Notes: generated from the sequence alone by a model not told the origin. A DNA stretch of 64,000 nucleotides from Muribaculaceae bacterium (GCA_017620635.1 JAGAUV010000007.1:24601-88600); one strand, 5' to 3'. Counted from the stretch's first letter, positions 53,285-61,411 are shown. Program-made: numbers and translations.

Positions 53285-54811
53285 TCAGATAGTGCGGTGT
53301 TTGTCGATGCCTTCAACGTAGATTGCGGCTTCGTTGTCTGTAATCTGTCCGGCAGTGCCTACGGGGCAGTGGTACTCGCAGGAGCCACAGCCTATGCAGC
53401 GGCTTTCGTCCACGACAGGGCGCATGTTGCCGTTTTCGCCCTGCACCATGTGGATTGCTTTCGTGGGGCAGCTGCGCTCGCAGGTGCCGCATTTCTGGCC
53501 GTATGCTGCCGAGATACACATGTTCGGGTCTACTTTGGCAGTACCTATTTTGATGGCTGCTTTCTCTTCTTTGGCAATGGGGTGGAAAGCTCCGGCCGGG
53601 CATATGTCGGCACATGTTGTGCACTCGGGGCGACAATAGCCTTTTGTGAAGTTCATTACCGGCTGCATGAATGTTGAGAGCTCCATCGACGGCTTCAGTA
53701 CGCCCGACGGACATGCGCTGATACACAGCTGGCATGCCGTACAGTGACGGCGCAGATGCTCGAGGCTTATAGCTCCGGCCGGTACGGTACCGGTAATGCC
53801 GGCATGGCGTTTCTTTGCTTTAAGAGGAGCGAAACCGCCGTCGGTGGTCTTGTCGGCGGCCATGGCCACGCCTGCGCCTGCCGCGATGGCGGCGCCTACC
53901 ACAAAGTTGCGGCGGCCTGCTTCGGGCTTGGCCTGTTCTGTCGCTGCCGGATGGCTCTTGCGGCGGATGCTGTATGATATTGCGCCCTGTGTGCAGTTGT
54001 TGATGCAGTCCATACATACGACACAGCGCGAGTAGTCGATCTTATGTTCTTTGGTATTGATGCACGAGGCCTTGCAGTGGCGTCCGCACGATCCGCACGA
54101 GTTACATTTGTCGAGATTGATGACAGGCTTGAGGAGCGAGAAGCGCGAGAGCAGGCCAAGTATCGAACCGACGGGGCATACGGTGTTGCAATAGCCGCGG
54201 CCCGAGCGCCAGGCGATAAGGATGACGATAATCAGCTGTATGGCGGCTACGATGGCCACTCCCCACACAAATGCCGCGCTTGCCGGAGCGCCGTCGATAA
54301 GGTATGTGCCGCTGTCGGCAGCGGTTTCCGCTACGGCAGATACTCCCGAGCGCCATACGGGCACTGCAAATTGCCCGACGCCACGGCCGAAGATGCTGTA
54401 AGGGTCGAGCAGGCCGGCGAATGACTGAGGCAGAAGTGCGAGCAGCCCGGCTATAAAGAGGATTGCGAATGTGGCCAGGAAGCCGTAGCGCAGGGCTTTG
54501 CGCTCGGTGCTGTAGCGGAATACACCGGGCTTGCGTTTACGCTTGGGTGTGAATGCGAGCCTGATGCGGTTGACGATGTCCTGAAATACTCCGAGCGGAC
54601 ACAATACCGAGCAATATACTCGGCCGAATACAAGGGTTAGCGCGACAAGGATGATTATGGCAAGTGTGTTGACTGCCAGAAGGGCCGGAACAAGCTGGTA
54701 CTTAGGTAAGAAACCGAAGCGGTCGGCGGCGGTGCCGGTAAAGTCGACAAAAACTGCGGTAATAGCTATGAATGCTATTACGGCAAGGATGATACGGATA
54801 GTGCGTAGCAT
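53285..54811 (-). CDS. Membrane-bound multi-cluster ferredoxin protein, NapH/NapG-like fusion
   Basis: A 508-residue protein. The N-terminal half is NapH/NosR-like: hydrophobic segments near 5-23, 42-62, 108-127 and 182-201 with two CxxxCP motifs (Cys67/71 and Cys208/212), then two 4Fe-4S motifs (236-246 and 263-273). A second part begins at a twin-arginine-like internal signal GRRNFVVGAAIAAGAG (299-314) and carries four more cysteine clusters (357-367, 393-404, 432-448 and 472-482), like NapG. It thus looks like NapH and NapG joined in one chain, passing electrons between the quinone pool and an exported partner, probably the reductase two bases downstream. No nap structural genes are nearby. 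Confidence 0.87.
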   Translation of the reverse strand: MLRTIRIILAVIAFIAITAVFVDFTGTAADRFGFLPKYQLVPALLAVNTLAIIILVALTLVFGRVYCSVLCPLGVFQDIVNRIRLAFTPKRKRKPGVFRYSTERKALRYGFLATFAILFIAGLLALLPQSFAGLLDPYSIFGRGVGQFAVPVWRSGVSAVAETAADSGTYLIDGAPASAAFVWGVAIVAAIQLIIVILIAWRSGRGYCNTVCPVGSILGLLSRFSLLKPVINLDKCNSCGSCGRHCKASCINTKEHKIDYSRCVVCMDCINNCTQGAISYSIRRKSHPAATEQAKPEAGRRNFVVGAAIAAGAGVAMAADKTTDGGFAPLKAKKRHAGITGTVPAGAISLEHLRRHCTACQLCISACPSGVLKPSMELSTFMQPVMNFTKGYCRPECTTCADICPAGAFHPIAKEEKAAIKIGTAKVDPNMCISAAYGQKCGTCERSCPTKAIHMVQGENGNMRPVVDESRCIGCGSCEYHCPVGTAGQITDNEAAIYVEGIDKHRTI

Positions 54812-54814
54812 AAA

Positions 54815-54877
54815 TTACACTAAGAAAATTAACACGAGAAGCACAAAGCTCCAGATGTATTTAAGCATGGAGAACAT
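54815..54877 (-). CDS. Predicted single-span membrane micropeptide (17-20 residues)
   Basis: A tiny frame whose last 17 residues begin MLKYIWSFVLLVLI, preceded in frame by MFS, is almost entirely hydrophobic. It starts at 54877 (or 54868), 30-40 bases after the expected transcription start of the promoter at 54918-54947. It stops three bases before the ATG of the NapH/NapG-like gene. Such a position fits a leader peptide or a small subunit of the membrane complex. The frame stays open further upstream, but that part overlaps the promoter. No homologue is known to me. Confidence 0.4.
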   Translation of the reverse strand: MFSMLKYIWSFVLLVLIFLV

Positions 54878-54917
54878 ATGGAAATGTGATAAAGAGTGGC
54901 TAAAGTCTTGCACCTTG

Positions 54918-54947
54918 CAAATATAGTGAAATTTCGCAATATACAAA
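54918..54947 (-). promoter_or_regulatory. Promoter of the membrane redox operon
   Basis: Reverse strand: TTTG (54944-54947), an 18-base spacer, TATATTTG (54918-54925). It drives the micropeptide, NapH/NapG-like, aldo/keto reductase and DUF418 genes. Confidence 0.7.
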
Positions 54948-55201
54948 AATAATGAAACTCTTATTATCCCGGGCGGATTTACCTGTCTGTCGAAGCCTGC
55001 GGTCAGGGCTACGGAATCCGACGGACATGCGGTGGCGCGCGCTTTATGTGGCTCTGCGACCGCAGGCCCACGTGTGCTGTTGTAGGTAATTATGTTTTCG
55101 ATAGATACGGCCACATGCTGCCGCTTGTTTTCGAACCGTGTGTAATCGAATAGAATAAATATGGAAATGACTGTCAGTATGGCTGCGACATGCTTTTTCA
55201 T
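54933..55201 (-). CDS. Doubtful small exported or membrane-anchored protein
   Basis: From ATG 55201 a frame begins MKKHVAAILTVISIFILF, a plausible signal or anchor segment, followed by about 60 residues of ordinary composition (ending near ...GFDRQVNPPG). Beyond that the bases turn AT-rich and promoter-like and the open frame merely continues to 54815 by chance. I cannot place its real end, so 54933 is only where coding character fades. It lies 48 bases after the terminator of the candidate RNA at 55249-55545. It may be a short gene under its control or a decayed gene. Confidence 0.3.
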
Positions 55202-55248
55202 TAAGTGAGGCAGACGGTTGTGTTGGAAGGCTCACAGACCAACGGTGT

Positions 55249-55545
55249 AAAAAAAGAGCGTGAGAGTCTGAATCAATTGCCCGTTCTGCTTACAGAGGCT
55301 CTGGCATGTGCCCTTCGGAGTAGAACGGGCAACGCGGAGCCTCACGCTGTATGTTACGTGCACGGTGATGCGCATGCGCACCACCTCTCAAAAGTAGCAT
55401 ACCGGAAACTGCCTATCGTTGCCTCATTCCCGTGCTCCGAATAAGAAACTGCCAGATTTCTGTAAGACGAGAACAAGCGCCGATAACGCTTCTATATAAT
55501 TTTATCCCACCCGTAAGTTCCCCTGTCGGGGCTCCGTGTGCGATG
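55249..55545 (-). ncRNA. Candidate structured RNA or riboswitch-like leader of unknown class
   Basis: On the reverse strand a -7 element (TAATTTTG, 55552-55559) lies about 7 bases before a region with no convincing gene but dense base pairing. There is a CCCC-GACA-GGGG hairpin (55520-55531), an AAGCG/CGCTT hairpin (about 55474-55490) and a G-U-containing GGTGGTGCGC/GCGCATCACC palindrome (about 55363-55384). At the 3' end is a long two-tier stem: 8 bp outer (55257-55264 with 55341-55348) and a perfect 11 bp inner (55277-55287 with 55322-55332), followed by seven T on the reverse strand. An alternative GAGGCTC/GAGCCTC pairing (55295-55301 with 55337-55343) competes with the outer stem. It matches no tmRNA, RNase P, SRP, cobalamin, TPP or FMN consensus I know. 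A 6S-like RNA is possible. Confidence 0.5.
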
Positions 55546-55551
55546 ACATTA

Positions 55552-55559
55552 CAAAATTA
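55552..55559 (-). promoter_or_regulatory. -7 element TAATTTTG of the candidate structured RNA
   Basis: It reads CAAAATTA on the plus strand. A partial -33 (ATTG) lies 20 bases upstream. It is located just after the histidine kinase stop, so the RNA does not depend on kinase transcription. Confidence 0.55.
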
Positions 55560-55628
55560 GACCTATTTTTTATGATATACAATAGTGCGCGGCTATTTTT
55601 TATCGGCAGGCCCGGCCGGCCGGACATT

Positions 55629-57056
55629 TTATGCCGAGGGGATTGAGAAAGTGAAGCTAAGGCCGCCGTCGGGACCGTTTTCTACTTTGATGTCGCCTCC
55701 GAAAGCGTTGATTATGCGCTTTACCAGAGGCAGGCCGAGCCCTGAGCCGCCGTCCTTGCGTGTGCGTCCCTGGTCGATACGGTAGAAGAGATTGAACAGC
55801 CGGGGCAGATGCTCGGGTTTGACGCCTTTGCCGTTGTCGGAGAAGGTAAATATATGCCGTCCGTTTTCCCGTCCGACCCATGACAGCACGATTTTTGATC
55901 CGCCTGAGTGCCGGGCTGCGTTATATATCAGATTCAGCATGGCATTGGTCAGGAGTGGCTCGTGGGCAAGGAGGCGGCAGTCGTCGGGAATATTGTATTC
56001 GAATGTCATGCCGTCGGCGATATGGCCGAGCTTTATATCGTCGGCGATGTGGGCGGTCATGGCTTTGAAGTCGATAGGCGAACAAGTTATGTTTTCACCG
56101 TTCTCCTGCAGGCGCATTACCATGTTCATGTCCTTTACGAGCTCAGCCAGCCTGTCGGTGTTCTGCCTCGCGCGCTCCAGGAATCTCTTGCGTATATCGT
56201 CGGGCATATTGTCGTCGGACAGTATAGTGTCGAGATATCCCTTGATTATGCCTACCGGGGTGTTCAGCTCGTGGCTTACGCTCATGGCTATCTGGTGTTC
56301 GTTGTGTATCTTTTCCTGTTCGGCGTGTATCTTGTCACGGTATAGCGCTACAAGGTCGCGCGACACATTGCCGAGCTCGTCGTTGGAGAATTGTCGCGGA
56401 CTTACGTTCTCGGGCAGGCGGTCTTCGGATATCGCTTTGGCAAGGTCGCGCAGGGCATACACGTTGCGGCAGATGGCTCTGACCCCGAGGTATGCCGTGA
56501 CAGACAATATGATGCCAAGAATTATTACCAGAATCCATACAGTGGGCTCGACGCTCAGAAAATCGGTCACTTCTTCCTCGTATGGCAATGCGGCGAAGGA
56601 ATGTATCTGCATGTCGCGGCTTATCTTCGAGCATATCATGCTTTTGCCGCCGTTATACGACATGTTGTGCACGGTGGTGTTGTCGATGCCGTTCCATAGG
56701 CCCAGCATTATAGGGTCGATGGCTCCGTTGCTGCTGTAAAGCGATATGGTGGTTGCCGGATTGTCGGCCACCATGTTGCCGCTGTTGTCGTAGACGGTTA
56801 TCCGCAGTGGCTCGAGGGTGGTGTTGTCGGTAAACAGCTTGATGAAATCGACAGTGCTCTGAAGGTCGGCTCCTTGTTCGTATGCGTCGATGACGGTGTT
56901 GTTGACATTGAGCAGGCGGTTCTCGAGCGATTCTTTCAGCCTGTCTTTCTCATGATTGACAAAATACAGAATACATGTGCCGATGATTACCCACAGCAGT
57001 GCGACCAGAGGGGTAAACAGTCTCCAGTGTAGTCGCATGAAGTGTTCGGTTTTCAT
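55629..57056 (-). CDS. Sensor histidine kinase without a linked response regulator
   Basis: A 475-residue membrane kinase. Membrane segments lie near 14-33 and 172-191 and flank a roughly 140-residue periplasmic sensor. A HAMP-like linker (about 192-245) follows. The phospho-accepting His262 is in SVSHELNTPVG. The HATPase domain has the N-box NLIYNAARHSGG, G1 FSDNGKGVKP, an F-box-like LPRLFNLFYRID and G2 GGSGLGLPLVKRI. All catalytic boxes are intact. No response regulator lies on either side: upstream is a lipoprotein gene ending in a terminator-like hairpin, and downstream the candidate RNA. Its partner must be encoded elsewhere. Confidence 0.93.
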   Translation of the reverse strand: MKTEHFMRLHWRLFTPLVALLWVIIGTCILYFVNHEKDRLKESLENRLLNVNNTVIDAYEQGADLQSTVDFIKLFTDNTTLEPLRITVYDNSGNMVADNPATTISLYSSNGAIDPIMLGLWNGIDNTTVHNMSYNGGKSMICSKISRDMQIHSFAALPYEEEVTDFLSVEPTVWILVIILGIILSVTAYLGVRAICRNVYALRDLAKAISEDRLPENVSPRQFSNDELGNVSRDLVALYRDKIHAEQEKIHNEHQIAMSVSHELNTPVGIIKGYLDTILSDDNMPDDIRKRFLERARQNTDRLAELVKDMNMVMRLQENGENITCSPIDFKAMTAHIADDIKLGHIADGMTFEYNIPDDCRLLAHEPLLTNAMLNLIYNAARHSGGSKIVLSWVGRENGRHIFTFSDNGKGVKPEHLPRLFNLFYRIDQGRTRKDGGSGLGLPLVKRIINAFGGDIKVENGPDGGLSFTFSIPSA

Positions 57057-57082
57057 CAGCTACAAGTTTTATAAAATGTATA

Positions 57083-57126
57083 GGAACTGCCCCGAAGGTG
57101 CTGAGTACGGCCTTTAGGGCAGTTCC
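57083..57126 (-). terminator. Terminator-like hairpin between the coiled-coil lipoprotein and kinase genes
   Basis: A perfect 10-bp stem (57083-57092 with 57117-57126) with a long loop is followed on the reverse strand by an A/T-rich stretch containing TTTT. It probably ends the lipoprotein operon before the kinase. Confidence 0.6.
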
Positions 57127-57155
57127 GAACTATATTTGGAAGAGATGTTGCTTGT

Positions 57156-58022
57156 TTAGTCTATCTTTATGACAAGATAGTTGGAGAGGCTCCAGAACAG
57201 AGCCGGGTTTGTGATCTGCAGCACTTTGTGACCGTCGACGTCGACAATGCTGTAGCTGTTCGAGGGCTGTTTGGTCAGAACTTCGGCCTTCTTGCTGTTG
57301 AGATCGATTGTGGTAAGTGTGCGTTTGTCGGCCTTTGTGAAGAATGCACGGTCAAATTCGCCTTCCATTATCTTGGTCTTGCGCAGGAAACCGCTCTCTA
57401 TGATGCCGTTGTCCTTGAGTTCGCCTTTGGTGCCGATGGCATAATAGCATGTGTTGAGCTCGTTGGTAAGCTCTTCGTTCTGCTTGTCGGTGGAGTCACG
57501 TTCGGCCGTCACGTTGCTTACAGTGGTGTTGAGCGAGTCGATGGCTGCATCGAGCTTGCCGATAGTGGTCTTGGCCTGGTCGAGACTGGTACGGAGCTGT
57601 GCTATCTCGCCTGACTGGCTGTCGAGCTGCTTGCGGAGCGAGGTAATGGTCTCCTGGAGTTTGGAGTTGTTGAGATTCGAGCGCGAAAGTTTCTTCTCGA
57701 GGTCTTCGAGCTGGTGGCGGCGCTGGGCCAGAGTCTCCTGAATGGAGGCGATGTCGGCGCGTAGCTGTTCGCGCTGGTTGGGTGTCTCGGTGGCGCCGTT
57801 GACAGAGAGTATGTTCTCGAGCTGTTTGATCTGGTCCATGCTCGATGAAATTTCGTTGACGAGAGTCAGGAGCTGATCACGGTCGCTTACGGCATCGGCA
57901 AGTTCCTCGCGCGAAGCCTCGGCAACGGCTTGTGCCTGACGTAGCTGTTCTTCTTTTTCTTTGTTGTTGCAACCGGTAAAGAGCAGCGCTGCAGCAAGAC
58001 AAAGTGTCAAAATCTTTTTCAT
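57156..58022 (-). CDS. Coiled-coil lipoprotein of unknown function
   Basis: A 288-residue protein from ATG 58022 (MKKILTLCLAAALLFTGC), with a clear lipobox and Cys18. Starts further upstream would bury the signal peptide and run into rsmI, so they are rejected. Residues about 22-195 are a long heptad-like coiled coil rich in Leu, Gln, Glu and Asp. A small globular C-terminal domain of about 85 residues (from TCYYAIGTKGELKDNGIIESGF to SLSNYLVIKID) follows. It is probably anchored in the periplasm or outer membrane. It lies 28 bases after rsmI and is probably cotranscribed with it. Confidence 0.8.
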   Translation of the reverse strand: MKKILTLCLAAALLFTGCNNKEKEEQLRQAQAVAEASREELADAVSDRDQLLTLVNEISSSMDQIKQLENILSVNGATETPNQREQLRADIASIQETLAQRRHQLEDLEKKLSRSNLNNSKLQETITSLRKQLDSQSGEIAQLRTSLDQAKTTIGKLDAAIDSLNTTVSNVTAERDSTDKQNEELTNELNTCYYAIGTKGELKDNGIIESGFLRKTKIMEGEFDRAFFTKADKRTLTTIDLNSKKAEVLTKQPSNSYSIVDVDGHKVLQITNPALFWSLSNYLVIKID

Positions 58023-58050
58023 AGTCAATGGTTGAATGTTAGTTTTTCTG

Positions 58051-58794
58051 TCAATTGTTGTTCGGCTCCTTGTCGTCGTCCCGATACTTGTTTTTGTGAC
58101 GTCGTGCTTCGGCATCGGGTTTCGCCTGAGGAGCTACGACTAAAACAATTTCACCGCGTGCTTGGTTCAATGTGTAGTAATCGCGCAGCTGTCCGAGGGT
58201 GCCGCGTTCGGTGGTGTCGTAGAGTTTGGATATCTCGCGGCTTACCGAGGCTTCGCGGTCGTCGCCGCATGCTGCGGCGAGTTCGCCCAGGGTACGGGCA
58301 AGGCGTAGCGGCGATTCGTATATTATAAATGTGCAGGGCAGGGCGGCAAGAAATTCGAGGCGTGTGGCGCGTCCTTTCTTCGGGGGCAGGAAGCCTTCAA
58401 AGAAGAATTTGTCGCACGGGAGACCTGAGTTGACCAGTGCCGGCACGAATGCTGTGGCGCCGGGCAGCGTCTCTACAGGCAGACCTCTGCGGCGACATTC
58501 GCGCGAGAGCATGAAGCCCGGGTCGCTGATGCCGGGAGTGCCGGCGTCGCTGACAAGCGCGATGTCCTCGCCGGCAGCTATGCGGTTGAGAATAGGCGAG
58601 AGGTCCTTGTGCTCGTTGAATTTATGGTGGCTTGCCATGGGCGTGCTTATGCCGAAGTGGCGCATCAGCGTAGCCGACGTGCGCGTGTCCTCGGCAAGAA
58701 TGAGCGACGCGGACTTAAGCACTTCGACAGCCCTTGGTGTCATGTCGCCAAGGTTGCCGACGGGGGTCGGCACTATGTAGAGTTTTCCGGCCAT
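58051..58794 (-). CDS. rsmI: 16S rRNA (cytidine1402-2'-O)-methyltransferase
   Basis: A 247-residue SAM-dependent enzyme of the tetrapyrrole-methylase fold that 2'-O-methylates C1402 in the decoding centre of 16S rRNA. Visible signatures are LYIVPTPVGNLGDMTPRAVEVL at the N-terminus, LILAEDTRTSATLM, then VSDAGTPGISDPG (about 80-92), and FFEGFLPPKKG and IIYESPLRL in the second half. It ends in a charged tail. Its ATG shares one base with the stop of the proline-rich upstream gene. Confidence 0.96.
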   Translation of the reverse strand: MAGKLYIVPTPVGNLGDMTPRAVEVLKSASLILAEDTRTSATLMRHFGISTPMASHHKFNEHKDLSPILNRIAAGEDIALVSDAGTPGISDPGFMLSRECRRRGLPVETLPGATAFVPALVNSGLPCDKFFFEGFLPPKKGRATRLEFLAALPCTFIIYESPLRLARTLGELAAACGDDREASVSREISKLYDTTERGTLGQLRDYYTLNQARGEIVLVVAPQAKPDAEARRHKNKYRDDDKEPNNN

Positions 58795-59417
58795 TACTGA
58801 GGCAAGTTGGCGGCAAGGATAGCCATAAATTCTTCTACGACTTCATCGTTGCGGTCCCACATCATGTCGTTGTAGAGATAGTCGCAGGCTTCGCTGTAGC
58901 TGTCCATGTCGGCGATAAGACGCAAGGTCTCCTGGAAGTCCTCGTCGTCGCCGGCAAATAGTTCGCGGCGGAAACGGAAGCGGTCGTTGAGCGTGAAGGC
59001 CTTGTTGAGTCTGGCGTTTCGCTCGGCGGCACTTTCTGCCGATACGTGGTTTACAGGAGTTTTGGGCTCGGGCAGAACGACAGGTTCGGGTTTGTGCAGA
59101 ACGATAGGTTCAGGTTCAGGTTCGGGTTTAGGTTCAGGCTCGACCACTTGGCTGAGACTTTCGTATTCGACAGTCTCGGCAGCAGGATAGATCTCGTGTA
59201 TGGGTTCCTGCACTTCTCGGCTTATAGTCTCTACGTGGTAGCTTTCTTCGGCTTCTTCGTCGTGTCTTGTGAATAGGAACGCATTGAGAGCCGAAGTGTA
59301 TTCTTCTATTTTATCGGACAGCATGTCGCGCGCTTCCGGGTTGTCACGGTCGCGAAGTACCCTGAGCAGCCCTTCGAGCTCTATGTTCATCCTGATCAGT
59401 TTGTCTATGTCGGTCAT
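58794..59417 (-). CDS. Conserved hypothetical protein with a Glu-Pro repeat linker
   Basis: A 207-residue cytoplasmic protein of unknown function. The N-terminal 55 residues are helical (TDIDKLIRMNIELEGLLRVL). A low-complexity linker (about 93-120) is made of repeated acidic-proline units (EPEPKPEPEPEP). The C-terminal 70 residues (NKAFTLNDRFRFRRELFAGD ... MMWDRNDEVVEEFMAIL) form a compact helical domain common, from memory, in Bacteroidales hypothetical proteins. The hexanucleotide repeat encoding the linker (about 59050-59145) is prone to length change. It starts the operon with rsmI. Confidence 0.72.
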   Translation of the reverse strand: MTDIDKLIRMNIELEGLLRVLRDRDNPEARDMLSDKIEEYTSALNAFLFTRHDEEAEESYHVETISREVQEPIHEIYPAAETVEYESLSQVVEPEPKPEPEPEPIVLHKPEPVVLPEPKTPVNHVSAESAAERNARLNKAFTLNDRFRFRRELFAGDDEDFQETLRLIADMDSYSEACDYLYNDMMWDRNDEVVEEFMAILAANLPQ

Positions 59418-59491
59418 TCCTTTAGGGGGTTAATGGGTTGGCTGTAAGCTTGTGTAGGCTTCGTGTTTTTTGTCAGAGACCTTAACAGAGG

Positions 59492-59499
59492 CAAAGGTA
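59492..59499 (-). promoter_or_regulatory. -7 element TACCTTTG (reverse strand) for the proline-rich protein-rsmI operon
   Basis: It reads CAAAGGTA on the plus strand, 75 bases before the start codon and just beyond the dacB stop. No clear -33. Confidence 0.5.
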
Positions 59500-59511
59500 C
59501 AGAATTATTTT

Positions 59512-60846
59512 TTATTTGAGGAATGTTTTGGTCAGCAAATTTTCACATGCTTCACGTACTTGCTTGCGCGGACAGAAGAAACCGTTGACCATGATCACGA
59601 CTACATGTGTCGCTTTGCCTTCGGCATCCAGTCTGTAGCCGGCATAGCACTGCACCGAGCTCACTGAGCCGGTCTTGAGGGCTATGCGTCCTTTGAGGGG
59701 CGATTTGGCCAGGAATCCGCGCATGGTGCCGTCCTTTCCTGCGCGTGGGAAGAAGGAGGTATATGTATCCGCCATGTCCGACTTCGCCATCCATTCGAGT
59801 ATGTCGCCGATGAAGTGTGCCGACAGCCTGTTCGCCCTTGTCAGGCCGCTGCCGTCGTTGATGATGGTGTAACGCGTGTTGATGCCCCTTGTCGCCCACA
59901 GCTCGCGCTCGCGGTTGATTGCGGCCTTGCGGCTGCCGCCGGGAGCGAGTGTGCGCAACATGCCCTCGGCGAAGAGGTTGTCGCTGCGTACCATGAGGCT
60001 CTTCATTATGTCGCCGTACGATGGCGAGCGGTGGGTGTAGACAGGTGTGCGCTTGTCGTCGGTGGGCACGGGCTCGTCGCCGGTTTCTATGCCGTTGCGG
60101 CGCAGGGCGTTGCGCATCTGTAGCTTGAATACCGCCGACGGGTCGGGGACGGTAGTGGCTATTGTCCAGCGACGGTCCTTGGGGTCGCGGGTGTAGACGG
60201 TAAGACGGTCAGAGCCTATGCCGCGCACGAGGTCATTTTTGATCGCTTTTACCACGCATATCTCGAATCCGGGAGCTTCGGGTTCCACTTTCCCCGTTGC
60301 CGGTGTGATCTTCACTATGTTGTCGCGCCAGTTGAATCCGTAGAGACCGGCGCCATATGGCCATGCGACGTCTTCGATCTCCCACTGAGGTATGGGGCCG
60401 TCGCCCGACAGGGATTGCTCTACGATGATGTCGCCGCTGATCCTGCCGATGCCCATACGTTTGAGTCTCACTGCGACAGAATCGCAGAAGCCGAGGCGCG
60501 ACTTGAAGTTTTCGCTCTCGAGAGTAGGGTCGGCCTTGCCTGTTATGATGAGATTACCGTTCCATTCGCCGTCGGCGCCAGTGCCGCTAAGCTGCACGGG
60601 AGTGTTGAATGCCGCTTTATCGCCCGAGACCGACAGTACGGAGGCTGTGGTAAGAGCTTTCATTACCGATGCCGGCGTGAGCGCCATGTCGCTGTTGTGC
60701 TCTACGATCACGTCGCCGGTATTCAGGTCTTTGATATAGATGCCTATCGAAGTTGATTCTTCGCCGTCGATGCCGAGAAGGTTGCCGGCGTGTACTGCCG
60801 GGGAAGTTATGAGTATTAATAACGCTAATACTTTGAGTAATCTCAT
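59512..60846 (-). CDS. dacB: D-alanyl-D-alanine carboxypeptidase/endopeptidase, PBP4 family
   Basis: A 444-residue exported class C penicillin-binding protein that trims or cuts peptide cross-links in peptidoglycan. A signal peptide ends near residue 20 (...AVHA). The active-site tetrad Ser60-Val-Met-Lys63 lies in LTPASVMKALT, the SDN motif in VRSDNLFAEGML (about 286-290) and the KTGS motif in ALKTGSVSSVQCYAGY (about 391-394). The large insertion between the first two motifs is normal for PBP4. It follows rplS but is separated from it by a terminator; no clear promoter of its own was found. Confidence 0.94.
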   Translation of the reverse strand: MRLLKVLALLILITSPAVHAGNLLGIDGEESTSIGIYIKDLNTGDVIVEHNSDMALTPASVMKALTTASVLSVSGDKAAFNTPVQLSGTGADGEWNGNLIITGKADPTLESENFKSRLGFCDSVAVRLKRMGIGRISGDIIVEQSLSGDGPIPQWEIEDVAWPYGAGLYGFNWRDNIVKITPATGKVEPEAPGFEICVVKAIKNDLVRGIGSDRLTVYTRDPKDRRWTIATTVPDPSAVFKLQMRNALRRNGIETGDEPVPTDDKRTPVYTHRSPSYGDIMKSLMVRSDNLFAEGMLRTLAPGGSRKAAINRERELWATRGINTRYTIINDGSGLTRANRLSAHFIGDILEWMAKSDMADTYTSFFPRAGKDGTMRGFLAKSPLKGRIALKTGSVSSVQCYAGYRLDAEGKATHVVVIMVNGFFCPRKQVREACENLLTKTFLK

Positions 60847-60886
60847 TTTAGGATTCGCTTGTGTGGTGTAGGATTAATGTTCAAAG

Positions 60887-60925
60887 AAAAAAGGAAACCC
60901 TTCGTGATGAGGATTTCCCTTTTTT
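60887..60925 (-). terminator. Rho-independent terminator of rplS
   Basis: Arms 60893-60900 and 60911-60918 pair with one wobble and are followed by a T-run on the reverse strand (A-run 60887-60892). The flank on the other side is also T-rich. Confidence 0.8.
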
Positions 60926-60944
60926 CGGTCGTTTACCGCAAAGA

Positions 60945-61301
60945 TTATTTCTTGATGACACGGCGCTCTTTGATACGAGCTTTCTTGCCGGTAAGGTTGC
61001 GGAGGTAGTAGAGCTTGGCGCGACGTACTTTACCATACTTGTTGACTGTGATAGAGTCGATAAAGGGTGACTCGATGGGGAAGATACGCTCAACACCGAT
61101 GTTGTCGCTCATTTTGCGTACAGTAAAGCGTTTTTTGTTGCCTTCGCCGCTGATGCGTATTACTACGCCGCGGTACTGCTGGATACGCTCCTTGTTACCT
61201 TCTTTGATGCGGTAAGCCACGGTAATTGTGTCGCCGGGGCCGAATTCGGGATGCTGCTTGCCGGTGGCAAATGCCTCTTCGGCAATCTTGATCAAATCCA
61301 T
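60945..61301 (-). CDS. rplS: 50S ribosomal protein L19
   Basis: A 118-residue basic protein located at the 30S-50S interface. Key segments are [23 protein letters not shown], the [15 protein letters not shown] segment, [16 protein letters not shown] and the final basic [22 protein letters not shown]. Its length is normal. It is transcribed alone from the promoter at 61381-61411 and ends at its own terminator. Confidence 0.97.
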   Translation of the reverse strand: MDLIKIAEEAFATGKQHPEFGPGDTITVAYRIKEGNKERIQQYRGVVIRISGEGNKKRFTVRKMSDNIGVERIFPIESPFIDSITVNKYGKVRRAKLYYLRNLTGKKARIKERRVIKK

Positions 61302-61380
61302 TGTTCTGTGAATTAGAATGTTAACATTAGTCGCAATATTCGCAGGCTGCTTGTCCTGCCAGAGATTACGAAATCGCCTA

Positions 61381-61411
61381 CAAAATTAGTGCTTTTATAC
61401 GAATTATCAAA
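61381..61411 (-). promoter_or_regulatory. Promoter of rplS
   Basis: Reverse strand: TTTG (61408-61411), a 19-base spacer, TAATTTTG (61381-61388), an exact consensus. The leader is about 70 bases. Confidence 0.8.

Noticed and set aside
55205-55444. A 79-codon forward frame within the candidate RNA
   Set aside because: No promoter, no family features, and it overlaps the paired 3' stem of the reverse-strand RNA.
58023-58115. Upstream extension of the coiled-coil lipoprotein
   Set aside because: It would overlap rsmI and put 31 polar residues ahead of a perfect lipoprotein signal peptide.
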